From: Amaurobius ferox
Taxonomy: Eukaryota; Arthropoda; Arachnida; Araneae; Amaurobiidae
Assembly (NCBI GenBank): GCA_951213105.1
Contig: OX578149.1
Coordinates: 5,133,818 to 5,197,817 of the forward strand
Direction of reading: 5' to 3'
DNA: 64,000 bases
Below the pieces are notes generated by a model. It did no database searches, had not been told where the DNA came from, and saw only the letters and a list, made by a program, of their open reading frames with translations. Below, in pieces: positions 1 through 11,680 of the stretch (position 1 is the stretch's first letter; each line of letters starts with the position of its first letter). The translations under genes and the position numbers were made by a program.

Positions 1-903
1 TATATAATGCAATTAATTTACTACTTTTACAGTTAAAAAAATTGTTATTCTTATAGTAGATACTTATATTCATTCCAAGATATTGAATTTTCTTCAATGA
101 GTCGTCATTTTCATTGATTTAGTGTCATTTTTATCAATTTGGCGAGATTTTTGTTAATTTGGAAACAATTAAAAATGTCGTCAAGTTGGCGACATTCCGC
201 CAAATTCGTCGCCAAAATCTCGCCAAGCGTTATAGACGGAGAAATAATTTATTCTTACAGCAGATAAATGACTTTGGCGTTCAAATACAAAAGTATTACT
301 CAAATTATCTTTTTTCATGAATGGAACAAGCTAGATTCACGAGAATGATGTCACCCAATTTATCGCATGGTATTACATATGAAAAGTGAACATGTTTCTC
401 AATAGGGAATATTTTTTTTATTTTATATAACTTTTTGATAATTTTTTTGGAAAATGTGCAATATTTCGAGAACGGTTCACGTTAGCGTTCTAAAATTTAT
501 GTTAATCGTTTTCTAATGAAAAATTACATAAGAAATGTCTATTTGCATAACATTATTAGCAGTTTTGATTTTTTCACGATATTTTCAAAATTTCACTCGA
601 AAATTTAGGGGGGTTCTGAACATTCGATTGCGTATAAAAACAATATGCTTCTAGCGTTTATGGATTTTGATTTTTGTACCAAATTTGGTTCGAATCGATC
701 CAATCGTTCGTCAGTTATCGTCTCCACAGGCTCACTGACACACACACACACGCACACACGCACACACACACACACACCACTTCAAAAATGTTTGATTCGT
801 GATCAGGGATGCTTGAAACGTGTTCTCCCGTCGAAACTCAAATTCCAATTTTCGACCCCGTCACAATACTTTCCTTATACATTATGTATATAAGGAAAGT
901 AAT
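1..903 (-). mobile_element. Family C Helitron-like element, copy 1 (left end cut by the window)
   Basis: Non-autonomous repeat with no coding capacity. It ends at about 903 in a palindromic head, seen as 'ctttccttatacattat' followed by 'tataaggaaag'. Inside the head is an (AC)n microsatellite at 738-777, then a core with 'gttcgaatcgatccaatcg' and 'gagaacggttcacg'. Further in are repeated 'ggcgaca..ccgcc' motifs. The same sequence recurs at 15757-16625 and, inverted, at 16713-17703. The open frame at 645-893 runs through the (AC)n tract and is an artefact. The plan matches HINE/DINE-1-like elements; family membership is inferred from structure. Confidence 0.7.
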
Positions 904-1028
904 ATACAGTACAAAGTCTCAGTAGTAGCTTGCAAGATAAAAATACAATACAAAATATTTACAGATAAATAAATACATAAGAAAAAGATATAAAGTTTTT
1001 ACAACACGTGATTTACAAAAGCACTAGC

Positions 1029-1262
1029 AGATGATTAAAAAATCTGATGTGGACAGCAGATGACTTTCCTTATATAATGCAATGAATTTATTCCTTCACA
1101 CGCACACACACAGAGAGAGAGAGAGAGATCACCTCAATTTTGTTCGATCCGTGTTCAGGGATGCTTCAAAAGTGCTCTCCCGTGAAAAACTCGAATTCGA
1201 ATGTTCGACACCATCACAATACTTTCCTTATACATTATACTATGCATATAAGGAAAGTAAAA
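1029..1262 (-). mobile_element. Family C internally deleted short copy
   Basis: It starts with the family tail 'aaaaatctgatgtggacagc' and 'gactttccttatataatgc'. It then jumps directly to the microsatellite ((AC)n then (AG)n at 1099-1128) and the palindromic head at 1225-1260. About 650 bp of the body is missing compared with the copy at 15757-16625. Both ends are kept, so this is a deletion derivative rather than a truncated fragment. Confidence 0.7.
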
Positions 1263-1688
1263 ACATCAATATAATCGAAAAAGCTGCTGTAAGATTTTTA
1301 AAAGTTATGAATAGCACAATCATTTTCAAAATTAGAACTAAACATTTCTTTCAGCAAATAAATTTTTAGACCCAGTTGACTTCTGGGAAACTTGAAACTT
1401 GATCTCATACAAGACAGGGATACAATCCGTTCTGTTATTGAACATATTACTAAATAAGAAAGAAAAGAGAATGTAATCCCTTCTGTTCCGTAATATTTTA
1501 ACATTAAACTGATATCGAAGATAAATAGCAGATAAAGTATTACAGAAAGTACCCGTTTTCTTACACAACAATACCCTCAAAGTCATACACTGTTCACACA
1601 CCACACCCAGCTTTATCCGTCATCCATGTTAAGGGAATATGTTTCATATTTGAATGATCACACTTCTCACAACGAAGCTGCAAAGAAT

Positions 1689-1767
1689 GGGGGGGGGGGG
1701 GGGGGCGGGGGCGCATCATTAGCGTGGTCGCTAACGAGATCATTTGGGTAGCTTCGGGGGGGGGGGG
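1689..1767. repeat. Two long poly-G tracts
   Basis: Uninterrupted G runs at about 1689-1705 and 1756-1767 in otherwise AT-rich DNA. Similar G or C runs occur near 6226, 31808, 33184, 34378, 35838 and 40386. Such tracts can form G-quadruplexes and are also common sites of length error in sequencing. Confidence 0.8.
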
Positions 1768-1853
1768 ATTATGTCATGGCAAATATTAGAGGACGCGATG
1801 ACATTGCCAATATAGCATCGTGACGTGACTCCTATCACAAGTACATTCCATTT

Positions 1854-3296
1854 TTAAGACTTTACAACACAGTTGAAAAGTGTTTATGACTTCATTCATT
1901 CATTCTGTCTGTCTGTCTGTCTGTCCGTTAGCACGATAACTGGCGTAAAAATGACTTTATCAAAATAAAATTTTAGTATGTTGTTCAGACGGTCTGTGGG
2001 ACATACGGGAATACAAATGAATAATATCACCCAATTACTTTTGAACTGAACCCGCGTTGAAAAAATGAAATACATTGAACCCTATGGGGCCTAATTTTTC
2101 AAACATTTTTAAGCGATGTAAAGATTCACAAAATGCTGGGAAAGTTTTAGGAAATATTCAAATTATCCCATAAAAAAAATGAAAAATATTTCAGCAAAAT
2201 ATATTCGGTAGTTCTTTAAACAAAAATAAAAATAATAATGACACCCATATTATATCAAGAGACAACGTGACCCACTTCAAAATAAAATGGGGCATCCATT
2301 TTGTGTCACAGTCGTGATTTTTTTAAATTCTTTTTCATTTATATTGAGTGTGGTATCCGTCCTGAAACCTCCGCAATTACAATATATTTGAGTTTAAATG
2401 ATCAATGCCATCCATCTTGTGTCAGAATCGTGATTTTTAAAGTTCTTTTTAATTTATATTTAGTGTTGTATGCGTCCTAAAACCGCTTTATTGTTGCTTA
2501 ATTTCTATGCATCTATATTCTGAAACAACTCAATTACAATATTTGTGAGTTTAAATGATCATCGAACTTTGATTATTTCTACAACGAAGCCTAATTTTCA
2601 ATGTAATGAATCCTACATCTTTATGTGTGGAGAATGTAAATACCTAAAGATGTAGGATGAGTTATATACGAATAGCAAAATTTCTTTAACACAAAATTAT
2701 TTAGCTCTTTCAGTCTGAAATATTGCTGATATGAACGAAACATTCATTGATTTTACATAGAGAACAGACGATTTTATAGTAGATTTTTTCGATGAAGTTT
2801 CAAGCATAGAGTTAAATGACTTGTACTTCCATGGTTTTAAGTTCTTAAGTAAAATAAATTATTGTAGTGTTGTGATGAATGAAAGGAATGAAATAAAAGT
2901 GGATGAATGAAATATTTACAGCTTTTACATAGAGAGCCAGGCGATTTATATGACGTCATTTGAATCAAGTTCATTTTTTTCGATGAAGTTTTAAGTTTTG
3001 AAATGTTATAAATTATTTAATATCGTGATAATTTTTTAAATACGACGGCTGACTGTATCGTATTTTAGAGATGTTTAAACCAGGCGACTTATATTTCAAT
3101 GCCGTCATTTGAATAAAGTTCATTTTTTTTCGATGAAGTTTTAAGTTTTCAAATATAATAAATTAATGTAGTATTGTGATGATTTTAAAAATAGGACCGC
3201 TGAATGTATCGCATTTTAGAGATTTTTAAATAAAATTGCATTGCAGTTGGAAAGTGTTTCATAATCAATGTTTTATACATGATTGATCTTTCTTGC
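1854..3296 (+). mobile_element. Family A Helitron-like element, copy 1
   Basis: The head is an imperfect palindrome (canonical form 'aacacttt-acaac..gttg-aaaagtgtt'), followed by (TCTG)n at 1903-1927 and the core 'cgataactggcgtaaaaatg' to 'gaaattttagtatgttgtt'. The tail ends 'catgattgatctttcttg', which folds on itself with 'aatcaatg'. Near the tail a unit of about 145 bp is tandemly repeated (about 2937-3083 and 3083-3230). No open frame of note. Six other copies occur in this window (8288, 18543, 29625, 37075, 43718, 58995). Confidence 0.75.
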
Positions 3297-3454
3297 TTAA
3301 AAATGTTGTCATATCAAGTCCCACTCGACTTTTTGGTATATTCATAATTTTCGGAATGACTATTGATACAATTAAAAGAAAAGGATGGATAAGTGTTATG
3401 TGTTAGTTGTATAAATTTTATTAAAAGTTCTTTAAAAATGTATTTTTATAATAA

Positions 3455-3800
3455 ATCTATATATATAAAATTGAAAATCTGTCTGTCTGTCTGTTTGTCC
3501 CATCATCACGGGAGAACGGCTGAACCGAATTTGATGAAATTTTGTGGGTAACCTAGAAATAGCCCCAATTAAAATTTAGTCTGTGATTTGAGTTTCTACG
3601 ACCAGTGGTTCTCGAGATATTAGTAAAAAACGAAATTTTCGTTTGTCTCATCATCACGGGAAAACGGCTGAACCGAATTTAATGAAATTTTGTGGATAGC
3701 CTTGAAATATCCCCCCATAAATTTAGCCCAAGTTTCGAGTTTCTAAGACCAGGGGTTGTCGAGATATTAATGAAAAACGGAACTTTTTTATAGGAGTTCT
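3455..3800 (+). mobile_element. Family E Helitron-like (HINE) fragment with duplicated core
   Basis: It begins 'tatatatataaaattgaaaa', then (TCTG)n at 3480-3500, then 'gggagaacggctgaaccg' and 'gatgaaattttgtgg'. The core motif appears a second time at 3646-3700. Each is followed by 'gttctcgagatatta' or a close variant. The sequence 'gaacggctgaaccgatttgatgaaatt' is the hallmark of Helitron/HINE repeats in many arthropods. The unit is therefore a useful bridge for assigning families A-D. Confidence 0.65.
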
Positions 3801-4170
3801 ACTCTCCAACTCCGTGGTTTATCCAAACGGAAAGGATAAAAATCGTTTGTTTAAAGCGTCAAAGGGAATTAAAACTTTATTTTTGAGTTTGATGCAGGAT
3901 TTTTGCATTAAATAGTCACTATCTGAAAGCATGAATTGTTTGAAACATGAATTTAAATGGAAAAATCTACCTCCATGTATTTCACAAGCTTTTACTCAAC
4001 GATTAGAAGTATAAAGAAATTAAAATGGTTATTTAATTTCGCATTTTATGAGGAAGATTCTATCTTATATCATGTTGCTCGGCAAAGGAATGGAATTAAA
4101 TGTGTTTGTTAATGATTATTATTATTTTTTCTATTTGTATAATAAATAAATGGATGTAAAAATATATTTT

Positions 4171-4440
4171 ATAAATGAACGGTTTGATTGTTCTTTTAAT
4201 TATATATATTGCGGACTGCGTACATTACTTTTATTTATTTTAGCAAAGAGGTTTCAAGTTCATATATTGTGTTTAGCTAATAAACTCATAATAAATGAAC
4301 GGTTTGATTGTTCTTTTAATAATATATATTGCGAACTGTGTACATCACACTTTTATTTATTTTAGCAAAGAGGTTTCAAAGCTCATATATTGTGGTTAGC
4401 TAATAAACTCATATATTGTGTTTACCCAATAAATTCATTT
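4171..4440 (+). repeat. 120-bp direct tandem repeat, about two copies
   Basis: A unit beginning 'ataaatgaacggtttgattg' starts at 4171 and again at 4291, an exact 120-bp step. The copies differ at only a few bases. A shorter piece ('gctaataaactcatatattg') repeats again at about 4400-4430. The open frame across it exists because 120 is divisible by three and the unit has no stop in that frame; no protein family is recognisable. Confidence 0.8.
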
Positions 4441-4554
4441 AGCCGATTGTTGAAGCAGAAAAAGAGTAGAACGGATGTATGTATCTTCTAATATAATTTT
4501 AGTGTTTTCATTTAGTATATATACAGACGGGATATGGATATTTTATTCTTCAGA

Positions 4555-4880
4555 TCTCTAAATTTAGAGCTACGAATTTAGCGGAATATCTCTAAATAAC
4601 TTGGTAACTTTTCTTAAACTTTACCAAATTAGAGGAAATATCTCCAAATTGATAAAAATGACCCAAATCAATGAAATTAAATTTGTTTTTTTAGAATAGA
4701 GTACTGAAATGATGTTTCTGTAGCATTTGTCGGTCAGTCCATCCATCCTACTTAGTAACGCATTTAACTAATTTTTTTAATATCACTAAATTGATAAAAA
4801 TATTTGTAAATCCATAAAAATATCATGGAGACGAAAATGTCGCCAAACCTTCCATGAAGATCACATTATTCAGACGACAT
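4555..4880. mobile_element. Eroded family C fragment
   Basis: Degenerate blocks such as 'attgataaaaatgacccaaa' and 'gacgaaaatgtcgccaaacc' match the internal 'gcca/gcga' motif region of the family C copies at 1-250 and 17450-17600. No ends are preserved. Old relic. Confidence 0.45.
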
Positions 4881-5002
4881 GATTTCCATCAATTTATTTG
4901 AAGCAGATGATATCATGTCGCTTAGCAACGGATCCAATGTGTTATGTGTCATACGATTTGTTATGTGTCATACGATTTGTTATTGTGTTATGTGTCATAC
5001 GA

Positions 5003-5637
5003 TGGAATGTGGCTCCACTCGACTTTCTTACACCAGAATCCACTTTTAGTAACTCTCCTTTTATTTTCAAATTTTACAAGAAAAATGGTGTCCAACGGAG
5101 GACCATTATAGCGTGTTGCCCTTCACTTGAAAGGCCTTGGAAAAATGGTTCGAGGGATACCTTACTTGCCAATGTACCCCTAGAAGGATCACTTTCTCCC
5201 AAGGGGAGCTGATGACGTCACGAACAGAATTATATTGAAGCTATTTTTCACAACCATAATGGAAACGATTCAGACTCGTGATGAGCCACACATGCATTTT
5301 GCGCACGGTTATGTGATATTTTGTCCTGTGCTGTCATGTTAAAGAAAATATAAAATTTAGTTTTCGCTCAAAAAAAAAAATCTATTTAATTCTAGATTTT
5401 TTTTTACAACAAAGCCGGTTATAAAGTTTCATGAAAATCCGTTTGTATGTGTAGCCGCTATCTTATACGCAAGACATCGGTCCCAGACAGACAGACAGAC
5501 AGACGGGCATTGGTTTAAAAGTATCAAAACGTGTCCTGGAGGTCCTAAAATAGTTTGGCACTCTCTTCTCGAATTCGAAAATTTTCATGAAAACAATACT
5601 TTCTCTATACTGTATCCTATAGCATGAGAAAGTAAAC
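5003..5637 (-). mobile_element. Family D Helitron-like element, copy 1
   Basis: The tail begins 'gtggctccactcgactttct' and the palindromic head is at about 5600-5637 ('ctttctcta..tagcatgagaaagta'). A (CAGA)n run at 5486-5506 lies beside the core, which read on the minus strand is 'aacggattttcatgaaactt'. The tail resembles that of families B and C ('gtgggcagcacatgactttcc'), suggesting one superfamily. Other copies are at 33060-33637 and 60607-61205. Confidence 0.65.
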
Positions 5638-6189
5638 ATCCTAGATTTAAGAAGTTTTGTGCTCGAGAGCCATCCCATCCCCTATAGTCCATGATAGATA
5701 ATCCACGGTCCACGGATGGTGAGGGATGAAGCTGTGAACTCTTATGCGACGTCCCGTCACAGGTGCCTCGTATCGGGAGCCGCCCATTTTTACCGTTACA
5801 AATATTCGTGACTGAACTCCAAACATCCTAAAAATGAAACGTTGGCTCGAATTTTATTTATTTTTTTTTCCATATTAGGCGGAAGACGTTTCACTGCGCA
5901 AAAGCCAGATGAAACTATATGGAAAATGGATCGGTCTATTGTGTGGGATTTTTTAAAGATAAACTGCGCTGCATTGACGTGACAAGTTATGGAAAATATG
6001 GAAATGGGTAGCCTGTTCGGCCCGTCGATATTCTATGTACAATGAATGGATAACGCAGGCATGGAAAACGACCCAAAGGTGTTTGTTTCTGAGGTGGGTT
6101 TTGCCTCAATAATAAGACCCTTACTTCAAAAACATTGAGAAAGTCATTAAGTCATCTTACAAAGTCATTAAGTCATCTTATAAAGTCCT

Positions 6190-6510
6190 TAATAAAGGGT
6201 ATCGTCACTTATGATGATACGCATGGGGGGGGGGGGGTCGACGTTCAAATCCCACTATCGAGGAAGGGGTGGACATAAAGTGTTGACGATCAGAATGGCA
6301 GGAAAAAGCAGCCCATTAGAGAAGCTTTTTGGCACGTTCTCGTCCAAACCACGGAGCCAAAGCGAGAGTTCACTGTGAGATGTTACCCCACGGATTTCTA
6401 GTATTGCAGAAGAAGAATTCATCCACTCTTTAGGACATCTACGGTACACTCCGAGTCCAGAATCGCTAGGCGAATGAACGTTCAGTATTTGCAACTACGA
6501 AGCTATGCGT
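6190..6510 (+). mobile_element. Possible tRNA-derived SINE, second type
   Basis: A B-box-like 'gttcaaatccc' lies at 6243-6253, about 45 bp after a weak A-box-like stretch, with a poly-G run (6226-6237) between them. It is followed by about 250 bp of more GC-rich sequence than its surroundings. The minus-strand open frame in the body (79 codons, 6255-6494) has no recognisable domain. I see no second copy or target duplication, so the call rests only on the promoter-like box. Confidence 0.3.
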
Positions 6511-7499
6511 TGGGGGTATAGTTAAATCATTCCATTGTTCGAAATACGTATTATCTTCCCTTCTCCTTTCATTCGAGTCTTTTACAAAATGGCTATAAAG
6601 GTTCCAAAATGTTCAGATAAAATACGGAATCTGCAAAAGAAAAAACATCCACTCGGATGCGATTGTCTTCGTAACTTTAAAAATTTTATATACAAAAACT
6701 TTAAAATTTGACGCGACTTTAAAAGGTTCGTACCAGAAACGAGAATAAAATAGTTTAACTGTGAGGAACGCGTACGCATAGGTTGAATAAATAAATCATA
6801 ACAAAATGCATTTTATCCGTAATATAAGGAGGAAAAAAACATTTTGGGGCTGACACGGAAAACTCGAAATATTGGAAAAATTCAGAATCCTGGTGTGTGG
6901 TAGGTACCATTTTCGAGCGAGGCTTCACGGGAAGAAAAAAAAAATCCACGCACAGAACAATACATGAAATAATAAAAACATACAAATAAATCTGTGATGT
7001 TTCAAACACGATTTTAAAATCCTTCGCATAAAAATGAAATCGATATGAGTCCTTCAATAGATCGTAGACTGTATCTTCGTAGACGTTCTTTGCCACACTC
7101 AGGGGTTGTTACAAGAAATAAGACTCCTAAATATACAGGCTGGAGCAACAGCGGCCATCTTGAATGCCAGTTAATGCGATAGCTATACATGTCGTCATTT
7201 CGTCCTCATCTCTGGTTCTTAGGAAAATCAAAACATTCAAGACTACTTTCTTGAATAATGAGTAACAATTTTTTGAAAGCAAGACGCTTATTTTACATCT
7301 AAATTGTGTATGCAATATCATCCTTGCAACATAGCGCGCCCTATTGAAATAGCATAGGCAGACGATAATGTATTGGACTTTAGTGTCAAAAGGATCGTTA
7401 CGCCAGCCTATATATTTAGGAGCCTTAACCAGAAACAGCCCTGCTCACAGAAAGATATAAATCTTTAAAAATTGGGTTCCATATAATTATGCAGTGTTC

Positions 7500-8180
7500 C
7501 TTAATTTTGGTATAAGTTTGTGACAACTTTGTAATAACTTTCCCCAATAACTTTGGAATGAAGGGCCCCCGGGTGTACACGTTGAATCTATTGTTACGTT
7601 TGTGTCAAAAGTAAAGTTATTGTAAAGTCACCTTGCCGGGTCGAATAAAATAAATTTTAGAGCTCTTGGCGGGAAATTGAAAAAAAAATTAAAAACACGA
7701 ACCCGGAAACAGAGCGATAAAAAAAATGTCAATTACGAAGCTGTAGAACATTGTGTAATGAGTGGGAATCAACATTCAGTCGGTCACATAAGGCATTTAT
7801 TGAACGGCGTAACGAAGCATTTAACGCAGTAGCATTTATTTAACATAGTAGTTTATTTAAAGTAGTAGATGTAGACATTTATTTAACGCACGATAGACTA
7901 TTTATCATAGTCAAGAACAATGTAGAACAACACTCACATGCATAGGAATCGTGTGCAGACTCTGTCCGTCAGTAACAATACACATTCGGTGATACGTGTT
8001 TCGTATCGCCGAGTTAGGGTATATAGCAACAGATGAGTTATAATGGGTATTTAGTGCCTTCTATGCACGCATTTAATGAGTTCTCAATGAACTATTACCT
8101 GGAAGTTCAAGGCGACAAAGTTCAGAATCAAGATAGTCAATGCAGTACCTCTTATCCTTTAGTTTGCCCCACTGGCGTCA
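7500..8180. other. Unclassified segment with degenerate 'gcatttatttaac' repeats and a hairpin
   Basis: Contains 'ttgttacgtttgtgtcaaaa' near 7590, degenerate repeats of 'catttatttaac(g/a)..gtag' at about 7790-7895, and a 10-bp-arm hairpin at 7987-8011 ('cggtgatacg' / 'cgtatcgccg', 5-base loop). It could be a decayed LTR, but paired LTRs, a primer site and coding sequence are all absent. Confidence 0.25.
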
Positions 8181-8287
8181 GGGGTTTGCTTCCCTTGGAA
8201 AGGCTTCTATAGGCGTCCATGCCTATACCACTTTGTCATTGATATTTATTTTTCAGTGAATTTTTGTTCCTGAATTTCACTTGTTTA

Positions 8288-9315
8288 TTAACACTTTCCA
8301 ACATAGCTGAAATGTGTTTATGACTTGGTTCATTCTGTCTGTCTGTCTGTCAGTCTGTTTATCTGTCTGTCCTTTCGAATGAGAACTGCCGTAAAAATGA
8401 CTTTAGCAAAATGAAATTTTAGTATGTTGTTGAAACGGTCCGTGGAACCTATGGGAATGTAAATGAATAATATCACCCAATTCGTTTCGGATGGAATTGG
8501 AATCCGGGTTGAAAAAGTGAAATACATTGAACCCTATGATACCTTATTCTTTAAACATTTTTTAAGCTAAATTAAAATTCACAAATTACTTCGAAAATTT
8601 TAAGAAATATTCAAATTATTCCATAAAATATATATAAAAAGATTGAGCTAAATAGGTTCAGTAGTTTTTAAAATAAAATTTAAAATAATAATGACATCCA
8701 TATTATATGAAGAGATTACGTAGCCCACTTCAAAATAAAATAGGGCATTCATCTTTTTTCCCAGTGTCAAAATCCTGATTTTTAAAGTTATTTTAAATTT
8801 ATATTTAGTATTGCATCCATCCTAACACCGCTTTATGTTTGCGTACTTTCTGTGCATCACTATTTTGAGCCAACGCAATGACACTATTTTTTTATTTAAA
8901 TGATCATTCACTTTTGATTATTTCTACAACGAAGCCTCATTTTAACGTAAGCAGAATGTAAGCACATTAAGTTGTAAGACGAGTTGTATAAGAACGGCTG
9001 AATTTTTTAACGCAAAATTATTTAGCTCTAGAGTCTGGAATATACGTTATATGAATGAAATATTCATTGATTTCTCATAGAGAAGCAGACGATTCTATAG
9101 TATTGCCGATTTCGATGAAGTTTTAAGCATGAAGTTACAATACTTTTAATGCCTTGGTTTTAAGTTTTTAAGTAAAATAAATTATTGTTGTACTGTGATC
9201 ATTTAAAACATATCAGCGCTGAATATATCGCATTTTATAGCTGGTTAAATGAAATTGTATTTCAGTTGGAAAGTGTTTCATAATCAATGCTTTATGTATG
9301 ATTGATCTTTCTTAT
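8288..9315 (+). mobile_element. Family A element, copy 2
   Basis: Head 'ttaacactttccaacatag', (TCTG)n at 8335-8371, core 'gaactgccgtaaaaatgact' and 'gaaattttagtatgttgttg', tail 'gattgatctttctta'. It has only one copy of the terminal repeat unit, so it is shorter than copy 1. The minus-strand open frame at 8330-8527 is an artefact of the (TCTG)n tract. Confidence 0.75.
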
Positions 9316-9602
9316 TTATTTGGAGATCACTTAATAAGCATTATTTATTAACGTCACTGCTAAGTAACCCTCTGCTTCCTCCCACTGTTTCACACCGATA
9401 CATCTGAGCTAGAAGTGGACAACGATTTCTTCACCAACACAAGAAACCCGAAAGAACCCGAAACCGCACAAAATCCGGGAGACACAATTGGGTTGTTTTA
9501 CTTTCAGAAAAAAAAAAAACTTATTTCCGTCGGACCGCCACGGGTAGAGAGAGAGAGAGAAATCGAGCATCGTCGAAAAATACGAGCGAAAAATGAAGTC
9601 AA

Positions 9603-10440
9603 TCTTAAATAATAAAAGGCAATGTCTGTGTGTGTGTCTGTGTGTCTGTGTGTCTGCCTTATACACTATACGTTTCGCGACCGCGCGTCGGAGAGCTACG
9701 AAATTTGGCAATCGGAGACCTGGGGGGAGGGAAGGGGGACACGTGAAAACCGATTTTTAAAATTTTAATTTTTTTTTTATTTATTTAATGTTTTATGCGA
9801 TTTCGACCGTTTTTTGCCCTTTTTTCTCCACGATCCAGACGTCGTAGAAAAAAACAAATCACACCATCGGAAAGAGCAGACAATTGCGAGTAAAAATATA
9901 TCAATTTCAAATCTGAATTTCGATTTCTAATATTTTTTAAAGATTTTAAAACAAAAGTCACTTTTTGCTCAAGAAAACGATTTTTGGTTTTTAAATTCTC
10001 GCATAGTAAAAAGTACTCATATCTTAAATAATAAAAGGCAATGTCTGTGTGTGTGTCTGTGTGTCTGTCTTATACAGTATACGTTTCGCGACCGCGCGTC
10101 GGAGAGCTACGAAATTTGGCAATCGGAGACCTGGGGGGAGGGAAGGGGGACACGTGAAAACCGATTTTTAAAATTTTAATTTTTTTTTTTATTTATTTAA
10201 TGTTTTATGCGATTTCGACCGTTTTTTGCCCTTTTTGCCCTTTTTTCTCCACGATCCAGACGTCGTAGAAAAAAACAAATCACACCATCGGAAAGAGCAG
10301 ACAATTGCGAGTAAAAATATATCAATTTCAAATCTGAATTTCGATTTCTAATATTTTTTAAAGATTTTAAAACAAAAGTCACTTTTTGCTCAAGAAAACG
10401 ATTTTTGGTTTTTAAATTCTCGCATAGTAAAAAGTACTCA
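9603..10440 (+). mobile_element. Family F: two near-identical Helitron-like units in direct tandem
   Basis: A unit starting 'tcttaaataataaaaggcaa' begins at 9603 and again at 10022 (419-bp step). Each has (TG)n, then 'ttatacactatacgtttcgc', 'gagagctacgaaatttggca' and a body to 'agtactcat'. Differences are limited to microsatellite length, one T-run and a short 'tttttgccc' duplication, so the duplication is young. 'Acgaaatttggca' corresponds to the core of the other families. The overlapping open frames on both strands are not genes. Confidence 0.75.
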
Positions 10441-10862
10441 TAATTTCGAATAATAATTTACATTTTTAGAAAGGTCAAACATCTGGCATTCTTACAAGTC
10501 CAATCTGGTCAGGAAATATTCCGTATTGCCCACAGGATCGGGATTTTAAAAGTTTCCGAATTTCAATTTCTCGGCGTGCCGCTTCTTAACCGGCGTTTCT
10601 CCCCCGCAGAAGGAGGGAAGGTGGTGGGTGGGAACGTCAAGGTGGAGGTGACGTCACGGTTCTGAATAGAGCTCCTCTACTCCATATAAATTATTATATT
10701 TATATTTTAAATGATGGAACGATATGGAGTTTTTAAATGTATATTTTAACTTTTGGATATTTTAAATGGATATTTTAATTTTATGGATATTTTAAATGAT
10801 GGAACAATGAAACAATGGAATGAGGATGATGGAATTAAGCATATGGTCATTTTAAATTGCAA

Positions 10863-11055
10863 ATTAGCGCGCGGGAAGTTAGCGGTAGGCCCGGGTTCGA
10901 TTCCCGCCACTGCCAAAACTGCCGCCGTGTTTATGTGGAATACGATCACGTTAAATATGTGGGTCCGTAAGTTCTTCCGAGAGGTTGGTGGTAGGGGAAG
11001 GAGGATACGGCCCCTGTGGATGCCTCCCCCACTGGGTTCCCGTCTAAATTGGGTG
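10863..11055 (+). mobile_element. tRNA-derived SINE, cluster copy 1
   Basis: Carries a good B box in 'cccgggttcgattcccgcca' and the family body 'aaactgccgccgtgtt', 'tacgatcacgttaaa', 'gtaagttcttccgagaggtt' and 'cccccactgggttcccgtct'. The A-box side is lost and the 3' end stops early. The open frames across it ('..GPGSIPATAKT..') are a by-product of this SINE and recur with every copy. Confidence 0.75.
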
Positions 11056-11087
11056 AATATATAGAAAGTTATGGAGATTGTCGCGGA

Positions 11088-11345
11088 GGGCGCGGCATCC
11101 CAGTGGTTTGCGTGCGGGAATTTCACTCGGTAGGCCCGGGTTCGATTCCCGCCACTGCCAAAACTGCAGCCGCGTTCACGCGGAGTACGATCACGTTAAA
11201 CATGTGGGATCGTAAGTCCTTCAGAGAGGTTGGTGGTAGGGGAAAGAGGGTACGGTCTCTGTGGAAGCCTCCCCCACTGAGTTCCTGTCTGAATTGGGTG
11301 GCATTTCCTGGCCATCCAAACAGTTACCTTACACCTTTCTGGTAT
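11088..11345 (+). mobile_element. tRNA-derived SINE, cluster copy 2
   Basis: The most complete of the three: A-box region 'gcggcatcccagtggtttgc', B box 'ggttcgattcccgcc' about 45 bp later, then the conserved body to 'ccttacacctttctggta'. It lacks the (CAA)n tail seen in other copies. Confidence 0.8.
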
Positions 11346-11460
11346 GGATATTTTAAAAGGATATTTTAATTTATAGATATTTTAAATGGATATTTTAAAT
11401 AATGGAACGAGGATGATGGAATTAAGCGCTTATCATATGGTCATTATAAAATTTAAATTA

Positions 11461-11680
11461 GCGCGCGAGAATTGCACTCGATAGGCCCGGGTTCGATTTC
11501 CGCCACTGACACGGAATACGATCACGTTAAACATATGGGTCCGTATGTTTTTCCGAGGGGTTGGTGGTAGGGGAAGGAGGGTACGTTCCCTGTGGATGCC
11601 TCCCCCACTGGGTTCCGGTCTAAATTGGGTGGCATATCCTGGCCATCCAACCAGTTACCTTACACATTTCTGGTAGGTCG
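11461..11680 (+). mobile_element. tRNA-derived SINE, cluster copy 3
   Basis: Begins 'gcgcgcgagaattgcactcg', B box 'gggttcgatttccgcc', then a 20-30-bp deletion after the B box, then the conserved body to 'tctggtaggtcg'. The left flank matches that of cluster copy 1, showing that both come from one duplicated block. Confidence 0.75.

Larger units (their letters stand above)
10740..11440 (+). repeat. 'ggatattttaaat' minisatellite blocks flanking SINEs
   Basis: Blocks of 'tggatattttaaatggatat'-type repeats occur at 10753-10800 and 11343-11400. Each is followed by 'ggaatgaggatgatggaatt'-like sequence, 'atatggtcat' and a SINE. The pattern shows duplication of a compound block (minisatellite plus SINE), with a step of about 595 bp. 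Confidence 0.6.

Noticed and set aside
645..1369. Open frames through (AC)n and head of family C elements
   Set aside because: They translate microsatellite and palindromic repeat DNA and recur with each copy.
6755..7096. 113-codon minus-strand frame with a stretch (VYDLLKDSYRFHFY) faintly like the end of an RGS domain
   Set aside because: Similarity is a few residues, the rest is low-complexity and hydrophobic, and no second exon or domain block is present.
9409..9711. Overlapping frames on both strands before family F
   Set aside because: Lysine- and histidine-rich readings of A-runs and (TG)n; no domain.
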